Notes: generated by a model not told the origin, from the sequence alone. Positions 31,663 to 41,225 are shown, counted from the stretch's first letter. The stretch: DNA of 64,000 bases from Nocardioides ginsengisegetis (GCF_014138045.1 NZ_JACGXA010000003.1:310001-374000); one strand, 5' to 3'. Made by a program: numbers and translations.

Positions 31663-32912
31663 TTGCCGCTGTCGAGGATCTCGAGCCGTGCGAGGCCGAG
31701 GTTCAAGACAGCGCCGGTGCCGTCGAGCAGGGTGATCCGCAGCGAGATCACGGACATGCCGTTCGGCGTCTTCTTCACGATGTTGCGCTCCAGGCGCGCC
31801 ACACCGGGGATCTCCAGCACGTCGGTGTCGGGGAACGTCTGCGGCTCACCGTTGGCGATGATCGTGCCGATGGTGGTGCCGTCGATGGAGCGGATCACCT
31901 TGTCACCGACGCGCTTGACGTTGACCCGGCCGACGATGGCCTTGACGAGCAGGTCGCTCCCGATGGCGATCCGGGAGATGGAGCCCTGCTCGAACCCGCT
32001 CGCGGTGGTGGCGTTCTGCGTGCCCCACTCGCGGCTGGCCGCGTTGCGGATCTCGATGTCGGACCGCGGGCTCGAGTGTGCGATCGACTTGCGGCGCAGG
32101 TCGCCTCCGGTGCCCTGGCAGGGCATGAGGAGGTACGACGTCCTCCCGGTCGTCACGTTGTCGTCCAGGCCGCGGTTGCGGCTGCTGGAGGAGTAGCCGC
32201 GGAAGAGGCCGGAGCGCACGCCCTCCCCGATCTGGGCCGCGGAGTGCGCGATCCGGAAGCGCGAGCCGGTGGCCAGCACCGTGATGTCGACGGCGTTGGC
32301 CGAGGCCTTGGCTCCGTCTCCGTCGTGCAGCTCGCGGGCGTCGCCGATCGCGATGGTGGCCAGGCCCGGCACCGTGACCGGCTGGTCCGGCGTCGGGAGG
32401 TCGAGCACCTGCGGCTCGCCGCCCGGCGGCGTGAACGTCAGCGAGCCGACGTGGGTGACGGTGGTGGAGTGGTAGCCGCTGCCGTCGTGGAAGGCGCGAG
32501 AGTCGGACCTCACGGCGTGCAGCTCGAGGGCGCCTGCCGAGGGGTCCCCGATGGTGAGCTGCTCGATGCTGTTGCGCGAGTTCGACGCCACGGTGCCGCC
32601 GGACGTGGTCGTCCAGACGGTGGTGGTGATGTTGTGCATGGTGCCCAGCCCGGGCACGGTCGTGTCCTCGAGGTGGTTCTCGCGGTTGAGTCCGGCCCTG
32701 TTGTTGCAGCCGATCACCTGGTAGGCGGTGGTGTCGGTCCCGGCGGGGACGTCGCCGCCCTCGCCCCGGCTCCCGAACCCCGATCCGCCGAGGGCGAACT
32801 GCGTCGGAGTCTTCTCCGAGGCTGCCATCCCCTGGGCGGTGGTGGTGCCCAAGGTGACGGCGCCTGCCGTCATGAGGGCAAGGACGGATCCTGCGATGAG
32901 TGGTGTGCGCAT
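31659..32912 (-). CDS. Choice-of-anchor P family secreted protein (paralog 2)
   Basis: A 417-residue paralog of the downstream gene: signal peptide MRTPLIAGSVLALMTAGA, then FALGGSGFGSRGEGGDVP, DTTAYQVIGCNNRAG, PGLATIAIGD, MPCQGTGG, KAIVGRVNVKRVGDK, GEPQTFPDTDVLEIPGVARL and LRITLLDGTGAVLNLGLA. The shared block order shows tandem duplication followed by divergence. Cysteines are conserved at two sites (VISCTN/VIGCNN and PCQGTGG), so a disulfide is likely. It shares a 246-base intergenic region with hutH. The function is not known. Confidence 0.8.
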   Translation of the reverse strand: MRTPLIAGSVLALMTAGAVTLGTTTAQGMAASEKTPTQFALGGSGFGSRGEGGDVPAGTDTTAYQVIGCNNRAGLNRENHLEDTTVPGLGTMHNITTTVWTTTSGGTVASNSRNSIEQLTIGDPSAGALELHAVRSDSRAFHDGSGYHSTTVTHVGSLTFTPPGGEPQVLDLPTPDQPVTVPGLATIAIGDARELHDGDGAKASANAVDITVLATGSRFRIAHSAAQIGEGVRSGLFRGYSSSSRNRGLDDNVTTGRTSYLLMPCQGTGGDLRRKSIAHSSPRSDIEIRNAASREWGTQNATTASGFEQGSISRIAIGSDLLVKAIVGRVNVKRVGDKVIRSIDGTTIGTIIANGEPQTFPDTDVLEIPGVARLERNIVKKTPNGMSVISLRITLLDGTGAVLNLGLARLEILDSGN

Positions 32913-33087
32913 GCGTGTGCTCTCCCCGTGTGAGCAGCCCGAGACGGTTCAGCGCCCGGGCCTGTTGGCGTTCGCGACCCTGGTCGCCCCCCGTACTGCC
33001 TCCAGGCCTTCACCTGTCTTTTACCCATCGTGTGAGCCGGAACACGTCCCGGAAGGTAAAGAAAACGGCGGGGTCGCGCGGCGACGA

Positions 33088-33103
33088 GTCTGGGATCCGA
33101 GAC
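33088..33103. promoter_or_regulatory. HutR-like operator upstream of hutH
   Basis: GTCTGGGATCCGAGAC, a near-palindrome with one mismatched pair. It is identical to the site upstream of hutU. It lies 55 bases before the hutH ATG, upstream of any promoter core, which suits an activator. Confidence 0.65.
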
Positions 33104-33158
33104 GGGTGCGCCGTGTCCCGCTCTGGTGGGCGACCGGTCCCGGGCGTTGGATGGGGGC

Positions 33159-34724
33159 ATGTCCGTTCCTGATCTGCGCACCCGCCCCGTGGCCGTCGGC
33201 GTCGGCCCCGTGTCCCTCGACGACGTCGTCGCCGTCGCCCGCGGCGGCGCTCCCGTCGAGCTGACCGAGGAGGCGTTGACCGCCCTGGCCCGGGCACGCG
33301 AGGTGGTCGAGGTGCTCGCGTCGGCCGCCACCCCGGCGTACGGCATCTCGACGGGGTTCGGCGCCCTCGCGACCCGGCACATCCCGACCGAGATGCGCGC
33401 CCAGCTGCAGAAGTCGCTGGTGCGCTCGCACGCCGCCGGCTCCGGCCCCGAGGTCGAGCGCGAGGTGACGCGCGGGCTGATGCTGCTGCGTCTCTCCACC
33501 CTGGCCACCGGCCACACCGGCGTCCGGGTCGAGACCGCGCAGCTGCTCGCCGGCCTGTTGTCGGCCGGGATCACCCCGGTCGTGCGTGAGTACGGCTCGC
33601 TGGGCTGCTCGGGCGACCTCGCGCCGCTGTCCCACTGCGCGCTGGCGCTGATGGGGGAGGGCGACGTCCGCGACGCCGACGGTGTCCTGATGCCCGCGGC
33701 CGACGCGCTGGCCGCCGCCGGGCTCACCCCGGTCGAGCTCGAGGCCAAGGAGGGCCTCGCCCTCATCAACGGCACCGACGGGATGCTCGGGATGCTCGTC
33801 ATGGCGATCCACGACCTGCGGATGCTGCTGCGCACGGCCGACGTCTCGGCGGCCATGTCGGTCGAGGGCCAGCTCGGCACCGACCGGGTCTTCGCGCCCG
33901 AGCTGCAGGCGATCCGGCCGCACCCCGGCCAGGCGCTCTCGGCGGCCAACCTGACCCGCGTCCTCGCCGACTCCGGCGTCGTCGCCTCCCACCGCGGCCC
34001 TGACTGCAACCGCGTCCAGGACGCCTACTCGCTGCGCTGCTCGCCGCAGGTGCACGGCGCCGCCCGCGACACCGTCGAGTACGCCGCGCAGGTGGCCGGC
34101 CGCGAGCTGGCGAGCGCCGTCGACAACCCGGTGGTCCTCGCAGAGGAGGGACGGGTCGAGTCCAACGGCAACTTCCACGGCGCCCCGGTCGCCTACGTCC
34201 TGGACTTCCTCGCCATCGTCGCCGCCGACGTCGCCTCGATCAGCGAGCGACGTACCGACCGGTTCCTGGACAAGGCCCGCAACCACGGGCTGCCGCCGTT
34301 CCTCGCCGACGACCCGGGCGTCGACAGTGGCCACATGATCGCGCAGTACACCCAGGCCGCGATCGTCTCCGAGCTCAAGCGCCTCGCCGTCCCGGCCTCG
34401 GTCGACTCGATTCCCTCCAGTGCGATGCAGGAGGACCACGTCTCGATGGGCTGGTCGGCCGCGCGCAAGCTGCGCCGCTCCGTCGACGGCCTGACTCGCG
34501 TGGTCGCGATCGAGGTGCTGACCGCTGCCCGCGCCCTCGACCTGCGCGCTCCGCTGGAGCCGTCGCCGGCCACCGCCGCCGTCGTACGCCTCCTGCGGGA
34601 GTCGGGCATCCAGGGCCCCGGCCCCGACCGCCACCTCTCGCCCGAGATCGAGGCGGCGGTCGAGCTGGTCCGCTCCGGCGCCGTCCTGCGCGCCGTCGAG
34701 GACGTCCTGGGGGAGCTGGCCTGA
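33159..34724 (+). CDS. hutH: Histidine ammonia-lyase
   Basis: A 521-residue enzyme that turns L-histidine into trans-urocanate and ammonia, the first step of histidine breakdown. It shows YGISTGFGALATRHIP at about 58-73, the prosthetic-group region GSLGCSGDLAPLSHCALAL at about 146-164, NGTDGMLGMLV, and NPVVLAEEGRVESNGNFHG near 325. The MIO cofactor forms from CSG here instead of ASG, as in Streptomyces HutH. The ATG at 33159 fits the family; the 33-base upstream extension does not. A 16-bp operator and a TTGGAT -10-like box precede it. Confidence 0.95.
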   Translation: MSVPDLRTRPVAVGVGPVSLDDVVAVARGGAPVELTEEALTALARAREVVEVLASAATPAYGISTGFGALATRHIPTEMRAQLQKSLVRSHAAGSGPEVEREVTRGLMLLRLSTLATGHTGVRVETAQLLAGLLSAGITPVVREYGSLGCSGDLAPLSHCALALMGEGDVRDADGVLMPAADALAAAGLTPVELEAKEGLALINGTDGMLGMLVMAIHDLRMLLRTADVSAAMSVEGQLGTDRVFAPELQAIRPHPGQALSAANLTRVLADSGVVASHRGPDCNRVQDAYSLRCSPQVHGAARDTVEYAAQVAGRELASAVDNPVVLAEEGRVESNGNFHGAPVAYVLDFLAIVAADVASISERRTDRFLDKARNHGLPPFLADDPGVDSGHMIAQYTQAAIVSELKRLAVPASVDSIPSSAMQEDHVSMGWSAARKLRRSVDGLTRVVAIEVLTAARALDLRAPLEPSPATAAVVRLLRESGIQGPGPDRHLSPEIEAAVELVRSGAVLRAVEDVLGELA

Positions 34725-34739
34725 CCCGCGCCGGGGTGA

Positions 34740-35984
34740 TCAGGGCAGCGCCTGGATCACCGCCTGCGCCGTGCGGTGCGCGATCTCGTAGCCGTCCCGC
34801 ACCGCCTTGCGGAAGTGCAGACCGCCCCACACCCGGGCGTTCTCGGCGTCCCGCTCGATGGACGTGAGGTCGGTGTAGAACTTGTGCGCCGGGGTGTTGA
34901 CCGAGATCAGCTCCAGCGGCGTGTTCTCCCCGAACGTCTGCCGGATCACCTCGACGGCCGGACCGGTGAGGCAGGCGTGGCCGCTGACGTAGTCGGAGTA
35001 GTTCGGGTTCGCGATGAACGGCGTCCACCCGGTCTCGGTCGAGGTGGCCGGGTTGCCGTCCGACTCGGCGCCCGCCACGGCCTGGCTGGGCCGCCAGAAC
35101 CCGACGTCACGCTTGAGCTGCCAGCAGCGGATGGCCGCGTCGGTCATCGCTGCGTGGATCCGCCCGAAGAGTCGGGCGGTGTCGATCAGGCTCTCCGGGT
35201 GCGCGGTCAGGCGCCGGATCAGTGCGTCACCGACCATGGTCGCGGAGTTGGAGTTGTAGAACGTCGCCATCGCGGCCTCGTCCGGGTGGGTGAGCGCCCC
35301 GGCGGTGCTGCCGATGGTCTTGACCTCGTTGAAGTCGGTCGCGTAGGCCGCGCTGGTCAGCGGGTCCGGCCGCCCGGACCAGGCGATCGGCGCGTCGAGG
35401 ACCAGCGGGCGCAGGGAGCCCAGCCAGGCGGCGAGCATGTCGGTGGCGCCCGGGTTGGGTCCCCAGACCCCGATGCCGGGGGTGAGCGTGTAGTGGATCG
35501 AGGCGTCGAGGTAGTGGTCGCCCACCCGGCTCGCGATCATGTCCGCCGCCGCGCGCCCGCCGATCCGGACGCCCTTCGACTGCTCGTGCCCGTCGGGGAC
35601 CAGGGCCAGGCTGGCGCTCAGGTCGGCGTCCAGCTTGGCGCCCGCGGTCGGGTAGTAGTGGAGCAGCACGTCGTGGGCGGCGGTCGCCACTGCGGCCGTC
35701 TCCGAGCTCGTCTGGCGCTGCTCGGACCTGCGGGCCGCGTCGTACATCGCGACGGAGGTGAATCCGAGCACGGGCACGCCGACCGGGATCGGGGTGGCGC
35801 CGTCGGTGTAGACGGTCCGGAAGGAGATCCGCTCCCAGTCGAGCACCACCTGGGCGCTCTCGGCCCCCGAGGGGGCGGCGCGGTCGCCGGCGGCGCCGGA
35901 CGGGGCGGTGAATGGCGTGGCGGCGAGCGGGGCGACCGCGAGGACGGCGGCCGAGAGCAGGGCGCAGGCACGTGGAGCGAGCAT
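34740..35984 (-). CDS. Vanadium-dependent haloperoxidase-type PAP2 protein (exported)
   Basis: A 414-residue protein with a signal peptide (LSAAVLAVAPLAATPF) and an all-helical PAP2/haloperoxidase domain. Vanadate/phosphate-binding motifs appear in order: KRDVGFWRPSQAV (about 302-314), SGHACLTGPAV (about 349-359) and WGGLHFRKAVRDGYEIA (about 392-408), supplying Lys, Arg, Ser-Gly-His, and Arg/His. This is the standard set for vanadium haloperoxidases and related acid phosphatases. Which of the two it does, and on what, cannot be told. It converges on hutH with a 15-base gap and is followed upstream by the frameshifted LuxR gene. Confidence 0.85.
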   Translation of the reverse strand: MLAPRACALLSAAVLAVAPLAATPFTAPSGAAGDRAAPSGAESAQVVLDWERISFRTVYTDGATPIPVGVPVLGFTSVAMYDAARRSEQRQTSSETAAVATAAHDVLLHYYPTAGAKLDADLSASLALVPDGHEQSKGVRIGGRAAADMIASRVGDHYLDASIHYTLTPGIGVWGPNPGATDMLAAWLGSLRPLVLDAPIAWSGRPDPLTSAAYATDFNEVKTIGSTAGALTHPDEAAMATFYNSNSATMVGDALIRRLTAHPESLIDTARLFGRIHAAMTDAAIRCWQLKRDVGFWRPSQAVAGAESDGNPATSTETGWTPFIANPNYSDYVSGHACLTGPAVEVIRQTFGENTPLELISVNTPAHKFYTDLTSIERDAENARVWGGLHFRKAVRDGYEIAHRTAQAVIQALP

Positions 35985-36059
35985 GGGGGGACCTCCGTTG
36001 GTCGGTGTTCACGACGTACCTCTTGGGTAGCGCCGCGGGAGGTCCGCGACCATTCGCGT

Positions 36060-36756
36060 TCAGGCGAATCTTTCGACGTCCGCGGAGTGGTCCTCCAGGT
36101 GGGCGTCCGGCCAGGCGGTGAGCGCCGTGGCCGCGGCGAGCCGGTTGCCGACGCCGAGCTTGCGGTAGGCGTGCTCGAGGTGCTTGCGGACGGTGCAGGT
36201 CGCGACGCCCATGCGGTCGGCGATCTCGGGGTTGGACAGGCCGGCGGCGACCAGGGCCAGGGCGTGCCGTTCGCGGGCCGTGAGGTGGTCGGGGAGGGCC
36301 ACGGTGGTGTCGCGCACCAGGCGCTGGACGGTCGGCGCGATCATCGCGAGCAGCGTGACGTCCCGGATGGTGAACGCCCGACGCTCGCGGGTCCAGCCAC
36401 AGCTGGGCGACGCGGTCCCGGCTCTTGCGGAACCCGTGGTTGAGGCTGTCGACCAGGCCCTCCGCGCGCAGCTTGTCGGTGCTGCCGGCGACCCGCGTCC
36501 ACTGCACGATCCCGAGCGCGAGCACGCCGTCGCAGCCCGGGTCGTCCAGCGCCGGGTGGCCACGTGGCAGGGCCACCGCGTCGATGACGCGGCCGTCCGG
36601 CTCGAACAGGGCCAGGCCGATCGCGTCGCAGGGGATGAGGCGGGCAAGGTGCTCGAGCACGTCGGTGCCGGGCAGCGGCCGCCCCTGGACCGGCTCGGCC
36701 GCGAGGAGGTAACGCAGCGCGGCCTGGTCCGATGCGGAGAGCAGCAGGTCGGGCAT
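36060..36756 (-). pseudogene. Frameshifted LuxR-family regulator (GAF-like + HTH)
   Basis: Two frames together make one protein of about 231 residues. The N-terminal part (MPDLLLSASDQAALRYLLAA onward, from ATG 36756 with GGGAGG upstream) runs to RVAQLWLDP and looks like a small sensor domain; the C-terminal part (FTIRDVTLLAMIAPTVQRL, then LTARERHALALVAAGLSNPE and the LuxR recognition helix) continues in the +1-shifted frame. Removing one base from the GGG at 36389-36391 (plus strand) joins them as LDRERRAFTIRD. It is either a recent loss-of-function mutation or a sequencing error. The downstream half keeps no start codon of its own. It lies between the haloperoxidase and hutU genes. Confidence 0.75.
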
Positions 36757-36847
36757 GACGCCTCCCGGATGGCCTGGACCTCCAACCTAGCGACGCGCCC
36801 GGGTGGGTCGGTATGACCCGTTGGAGTCGTTTGCAGGGGATTGGCAG

Positions 36848-36863
36848 GTCTGGGATCCGAGAC
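36848..36863. promoter_or_regulatory. HutR-like operator upstream of hutU
   Basis: The same 16 bases as at 33088-33103, with a gap of 54 bases to the ATG (55 for hutH). The matching sequence and spacing argue for common control. Confidence 0.65.
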
Positions 36864-36917
36864 TCAGGTGCCGCGCAGGTGCTGGTGGCGCTGCGGCGGG
36901 CGGAGTTGGATGAGGCC

Positions 36918-38582
36918 ATGACCATCTCGAACCCGCGCCTGCCGATCCACGCCGCCACCGGCACCGAGCTGACCGCGAAGTCGTGGCAGACCGAGGCGCC
37001 GCTGCGGATGCTGATGAACAACCTCGACCCGGAGAACGCCGAGCGCCCCGAGGACCTCGTCGTCTACGGCGGCACCGGCAAGGCGGCCCGCAGCTGGGAG
37101 GCGTACGACGCGCTCGTCCGCACCCTGCGCGACCTCGAGGACGACGAGACGATGCTCGTGCAGTCCGGCAAGCCGGTCGGCGTGATGCGCACCCACCCGT
37201 GGGCACCCCGCGTGCTGATCGCCAACTCCAACCTGGTCGGCGACTGGGCCAACTGGGAGGAGTTCCGCCGGCTCGAGGACCTCGGGCTGACGATGTACGG
37301 CCAGATGACCGCAGGGTCCTGGATCTACATCGGCACCCAGGGGATCCTCCAGGGCACGTTCGAGACGTTCGCGGCCGTCGCCGACAAGAGGTTCTCCGGG
37401 ACCCTGGCCGGCACCATCACCGTCACCGCCGGCCTCGGCGGCATGGGCGGTGCCCAGCCGCTGGCGGTCACCATGAACGACGGCGTCGTCATCTGCATCG
37501 AGTGCGACCAGTCCCGGATCACCCGCCGCATCGAGCACCGCTACCTCGACGTCCAGGCGTCCTCGCTCGAGGAGGCCGTGGAGATGGCGGTGGCCGCGCG
37601 CGACGAGCGGCGTCCGCTGTCCATCGGCGTGCTCGGCAACGCCGCGGCGATGCTCCCCGAGCTGCTCGAGTCGGACGCGCCGATCGACATCGTCACCGAC
37701 CAGACCTCCGCCCACGACCCGCTGTTCTACCTGCCGGTCGGCACCGCCTTCGAGGACTGGGAGCGCGAGCGCACCGAGGACCCGGCCGGCTTCACCAAGC
37801 GCGCGCAGGAGTCGATGGCCGCCCACGTCCGGGCGATGGTGGAGTTCCAGGACAAGGGCGCCGAGGTCTTCGACTACGGCAACTCGATCCGCGACGAGGC
37901 CCGCAAGGGTGGCTACGACCGGGCCTTCGAGTTCCCCGGCTTCGTGCCGGCCTACATCCGGCCGCTCTTCTGCGAGGGCAAGGGCCCTTTCCGCTGGGCC
38001 GCGCTGTCCGGCGACCCGGCCGACATCGCCGCCACGGACAAGGCGATCCTCGAGCTCTTCCCCGAGAACGAGCGGCTGCGCACGTGGATCACCATGGCCG
38101 GCGAGCGCGTGCACTTCCAGGGCCTCCCGGCCCGCATCTGCTGGCTGGGGTACGGCGAGCGCCACCTCGCCGGCCTGAAGTTCAACGAGATGGTCGCCTC
38201 GGGCGAGCTCAAGGCGCCGGTCGTGATCGGCCGCGACCACCTCGACTGCGGCTCGGTCGCCTCGCCCTACCGGGAGACCGAGGCGATGCTCGACGGCTCC
38301 GACGCGATCGCTGACTGGGCCCTGCTCAACGCCCTGGTCAACACCGCCTCGGGCGCGACGTGGGTCTCGATCCACCACGGCGGCGGCGTCGGCATGGGGC
38401 GCTCCATCCACGCCGGCCAGGTCTGCGTCGCCGACGGGACGGCACTGGCCGCCGAGAAGATCGAGCGGGTGCTCACCAACGACCCGGGCATGGGCGTGAT
38501 CCGCCACGTCGACGCCGGCTACGAGCGGGCCGCCGAGGTGGCCGCGGAGCGCGGCGTGCGCATCCCCATGTCCGAGCGCTGA
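36918..38582 (+). CDS. hutU: Urocanate hydratase
   Basis: A 554-residue NAD+-dependent enzyme converting urocanate to imidazolonepropionate, step two of histidine catabolism. It is recognisable by [21 protein letters not shown] N-terminus (here [20 protein letters not shown]), [55 protein letters not shown] (NAD+ region) and the active-site region of the conserved cysteine ([12 protein letters not shown], about 410), ending [18 protein letters not shown]. The ATG at 36918 is preferred to 36813, because the upstream segment contains the operator and a TTGGAT -10-like box. hutH, the previous enzyme, is 3.8 kb away. Confidence 0.95.
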   Translation: MTISNPRLPIHAATGTELTAKSWQTEAPLRMLMNNLDPENAERPEDLVVYGGTGKAARSWEAYDALVRTLRDLEDDETMLVQSGKPVGVMRTHPWAPRVLIANSNLVGDWANWEEFRRLEDLGLTMYGQMTAGSWIYIGTQGILQGTFETFAAVADKRFSGTLAGTITVTAGLGGMGGAQPLAVTMNDGVVICIECDQSRITRRIEHRYLDVQASSLEEAVEMAVAARDERRPLSIGVLGNAAAMLPELLESDAPIDIVTDQTSAHDPLFYLPVGTAFEDWERERTEDPAGFTKRAQESMAAHVRAMVEFQDKGAEVFDYGNSIRDEARKGGYDRAFEFPGFVPAYIRPLFCEGKGPFRWAALSGDPADIAATDKAILELFPENERLRTWITMAGERVHFQGLPARICWLGYGERHLAGLKFNEMVASGELKAPVVIGRDHLDCGSVASPYRETEAMLDGSDAIADWALLNALVNTASGATWVSIHHGGGVGMGRSIHAGQVCVADGTALAAEKIERVLTNDPGMGVIRHVDAGYERAAEVAAERGVRIPMSER

Positions 38583-38596
38583 GTGGGACGGAACCC

Positions 38597-38602
38597 TAGG
38601 GT
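38597..38602 (+). promoter_or_regulatory. -10 box of a leaderless promoter for the M48 protease gene
   Basis: TAGGGT, six bases before the GTG start at 38609. Confidence 0.6.
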
Positions 38603-38608
38603 GGTCAC

Positions 38609-39619
38609 GTGACCACCCAGCCGGCCCGTTCTCGGGTCCCACTGCCCGGCATCAGCTCGCGCGCGTGGGAGCACCCCGCCGACCGCGGCGCCCTCGTGGC
38701 GCTGCGCAAGCTGAAGGGCTTCGACACCGTCCTCAAGGCGATGTCGGGGCTCTTCAACGAGCGCGCGGTCCGGCTGGTGTTCCTCGGGTCGGCGATCCGG
38801 GTCGACGACCGCCAGTTCCCCACGCTCCACCGGCTCCTCGGCGAGGTGGCGCAGACGCTCGACGCCGCCGAGCTGCCGGAGCTCTACGTCTCGGCCAACC
38901 CTGTGCCGCAGGCCATGACGATCGGCATGAACAAGCCGTTCATCGTGGTCACCTCCGGCATGGTCGAGCTGCTCGACGACGAGGAGATGCGCTTCGTCCT
39001 GGGCCACGAGCTCGGCCACGCGGTGAGCGGGCACGCGGTCTACCAGACGCTGCTGCAGCGGCTGATCCAGCTGAGCGGGGTGCTGTCGTCGGTGCCGTTG
39101 GGCGGGCTCGGCGTGCGCGCCATCATGGCTGCGCTCTACGAGTGGTCGCGCAAGGCGGAGCTGTCCGCCGACCGGGCCGGACTGCTCGCCACCCAGGACC
39201 CGGCGACGGCGTTCCGGGTGCACATGAAGCTCGCCAGCGGCGGCCACCTCGACGACCTCGACGCGACGTCGTTCTTCGCGCAGGGCACGGAGTACGAGGA
39301 GTCCGACCTGCGCGACTCGGTGCTCAAGCTGCTGCTCATCGAGAACCGCACCCACCCCTTCGCGGTGGTGCGTGCCAGCGAGCTGCGCCGGTGGGTCGAC
39401 GCGGGGGAGTACACCCGCTTCCTCGGCGGCGCCTACCCGCGTCGCGACACCGACGACGCCGCCACGGTCAGCGAGGCGGCGTCGGCCGCGGCCCGGAGCT
39501 ACGGCGAGACGTTCAAGCAGACCCAGGACGCGTTGGGCCGGATGGTGCACGACGCCGCGGGCTGGCTCGGCAGCGCCAAGATGTGGCTCGACGAGACGCT
39601 CCGCCGCGACGACGACTGA
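38609..39619 (+). CDS. M48 family zinc metallopeptidase
   Basis: A 336-residue peptidase with the M48 zinc site HELGHAVSGHAV at about 132-143 and the third ligand glutamate in WSRKAELSADRAGLLAT about 50 residues later. It lacks strong membrane helices (only a moderately hydrophobic stretch after the zinc motif), so it belongs to the soluble or peripheral members rather than HtpX. The C-terminus is helical. The start GTG has a TAGGGT box six bases upstream. It is transcribed 26 bases downstream of hutU but from its own promoter. Confidence 0.88.
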   Translation: MTTQPARSRVPLPGISSRAWEHPADRGALVALRKLKGFDTVLKAMSGLFNERAVRLVFLGSAIRVDDRQFPTLHRLLGEVAQTLDAAELPELYVSANPVPQAMTIGMNKPFIVVTSGMVELLDDEEMRFVLGHELGHAVSGHAVYQTLLQRLIQLSGVLSSVPLGGLGVRAIMAALYEWSRKAELSADRAGLLATQDPATAFRVHMKLASGGHLDDLDATSFFAQGTEYEESDLRDSVLKLLLIENRTHPFAVVRASELRRWVDAGEYTRFLGGAYPRRDTDDAATVSEAASAAARSYGETFKQTQDALGRMVHDAAGWLGSAKMWLDETLRRDDD

Positions 39620-39691
39620 GCGTCCCCGCGGGGTCAGGCGGCGCGGGAAACCCGATGGTCGCGCGCCCGCCCGGTGGTCCAGAATCTCCCC

Positions 39692-40951
39692 GTGACGGAT
39701 GGTGCGGTTGAGGCGGACGAGATCAGACCCCCCGCGGCGGTGCCGCCCCGACTGACCCGGCGCGGCATCCCCACGGACCCGAACCTGCGGGTCCTCGCGC
39801 TCGGCACCTTCGTCAACCGGGCCGGCACCGGGGCCTCGACCACGACGTTCGCGCTGTTCTTCACCCAGAAGGTCGGGCTGTCCGCGACCGACATCGGCCT
39901 GGTGCTCTCGGTCGCCTCGGTGCTGGCGATGCTCGCCCAGGTGCCGCTCGGCCATCTCGGCGACACCCGTGGCCCGCGCGAGACCATGCGGGCGCTGACG
40001 ATCGCGGCGGGCACGGTTCTGATGGGACTCCTGGTCGCCCGCTCGCTCTGGGCCGTGATGGCCGTGATGGCGCTGTCGACGGTGCTCTTCTCCGGCAACG
40101 CCGCGGTGCGCAACGGCTACATCGCCCGGGTGGCGACCGGGGGGCGCGGGGTGATGTTCAAGGCCTACCTGCGGGCGGTCACCAACGTCGCGATGAGCCT
40201 GGGGGCCGCGCTCGGCGGACTCGCGCTGCTCGTCGACGAGACGTGGGCCTACCTGGCCGTCTTCGCCCTCGACGGGGTCTCCGGCATCCTGACGGGCCTG
40301 CTCTGCTCGCGGCTGCCGCACCTGGCCCCGGCGCCGGCACGGGCTGCCGGCGAGCCGCGGTTGGCGGTCCTGCGGGACCGCCCGTTCGTGGTCGTGACGC
40401 TGCTCAACGGCGTGGTCGCCATGCACTTCGTGGTGATGACGCTGGCCATCCCGCTGTGGATCGCGGCCCACACGCAGGCGCCGACCTCGATGGTCGCCGT
40501 CCTGCTCGTGCTCAACACGGTCGTCGTGGCGCTCTTCCAGGTCCGCCTCTCGCGCGGCCGGGACGACGTGATGGCGTCGGCGCGGGCGATGGTCGTCGGG
40601 TGCGCGTGGATCGCGGTCGGCTTCGTGGTCATCTCCTTCAGCAGCGACACGTCGGCGGTCGTCGCCGTCGTGCTGCTCGTCCTCGGCGCCGCCGTGCACG
40701 TGGTCGGCGAGATGATCTCCAGCGGTGGCCAGTGGGGGATCTCCATGGGGCTGGCGCCCGAGCAGCGCCAGGGCCAGTACCAGGGCTTCGCCGGGCTCGG
40801 CTTCTCCCTGTCCAACGTCGTCGCCCCGACCCTGATCACGCTGCTCTGCATCGAGTGGGGGCGTCCCGGCTGGTGGGTCCTGGGGGGACTCGTGCTCGGG
40901 GCCGGCGCGCTGCTGGTGCCGGTCAGCCGATGGGCCCTGAGGACCCGCTGA
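39692..40951 (+). CDS. MFS transporter
   Basis: A 419-residue transporter with about twelve membrane helices; the conserved loop 2-3 motif appears as PLGHLGDTRGPRETMR (about 84-99). The N-terminus is an unusually long cytoplasmic lead of some 30 residues. The GTG at 39692 has CAGAAT six bases upstream, again a leaderless layout; the 18-base longer frame is less likely. The substrate is unknown. It ends before a strong bidirectional hairpin. Confidence 0.85.
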   Translation: MTDGAVEADEIRPPAAVPPRLTRRGIPTDPNLRVLALGTFVNRAGTGASTTTFALFFTQKVGLSATDIGLVLSVASVLAMLAQVPLGHLGDTRGPRETMRALTIAAGTVLMGLLVARSLWAVMAVMALSTVLFSGNAAVRNGYIARVATGGRGVMFKAYLRAVTNVAMSLGAALGGLALLVDETWAYLAVFALDGVSGILTGLLCSRLPHLAPAPARAAGEPRLAVLRDRPFVVVTLLNGVVAMHFVVMTLAIPLWIAAHTQAPTSMVAVLLVLNTVVVALFQVRLSRGRDDVMASARAMVVGCAWIAVGFVVISFSSDTSAVVAVVLLVLGAAVHVVGEMISSGGQWGISMGLAPEQRQGQYQGFAGLGFSLSNVVAPTLITLLCIEWGRPGWWVLGGLVLGAGALLVPVSRWALRTR

Positions 40952-40971
40952 GGTGGCCCCGGACATGCAAC

Positions 40972-40999
40972 GACCCCCGGCCCAGGAGGGCCGGGGGTC
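40972..40999. terminator. Bidirectional terminator between converging MFS and DUF6131 genes
   Basis: A perfect 12-bp stem (40972-40983 with 40988-40999) has the loop AGGA, 20 bases after one stop and 21 from the other. Confidence 0.8.
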
Positions 41000-41020
41000 A
41001 GAGCTTGTCGCCGCTGCGGG

Positions 41021-41164
41021 TCAGTAGTACCTGCGGCGCGTGCCGCCGATCGGAACGAAGTTCAGGATCAGGCCCACGACGATGAGGATCAGACCGATCG
41101 TCGTCAGGACGGGGATTGCGGCCACGAGGCCGATGATGAGCAGGATCAGGCCGAGTACAACCAT
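41021..41164 (-). CDS. DUF6131-like small membrane protein
   Basis: A 47-residue protein that is almost entirely two hydrophobic segments (MVVLGLILLIIGLVAAIPVL, then a second strand of similar make-up with LILIVVGLILNFVP) ending in GGTRRRYY. The pattern fits the DUF6131 family of tiny actinobacterial membrane proteins. GGAGGGAG is a strong ribosome site. A GAGT-N15-GGGTAT promoter (41201-41225) suggests control by a sigma-B/sigma-F-type stress factor. It is too short for most ORF callers. The function is unknown. Confidence 0.75.
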   Translation of the reverse strand: MVVLGLILLIIGLVAAIPVLTTIGLILIVVGLILNFVPIGGTRRRYY

Positions 41165-41200
41165 GATGTGTTCTCCCTCCGGGGAATAGGTAGTCGTCCT

Positions 41201-41225
41201 ATACCCGGAGCGCGGCAGTTCACTC
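41201..41225 (-). promoter_or_regulatory. Sigma-B/sigma-F-type promoter for the DUF6131 gene
   Basis: On the minus strand GAGT (41222-41225), 15 bases, GGGTAT (41201-41206) matches the Streptomyces sigma-B consensus GNNT-N14-16-GGGTAY. Confidence 0.55.

Noticed and set aside
36813..36917. Extended N-terminus of HutU
   Set aside because: The segment holds the operator and promoter-like box, and HutU proteins begin near MTISNPRLP.
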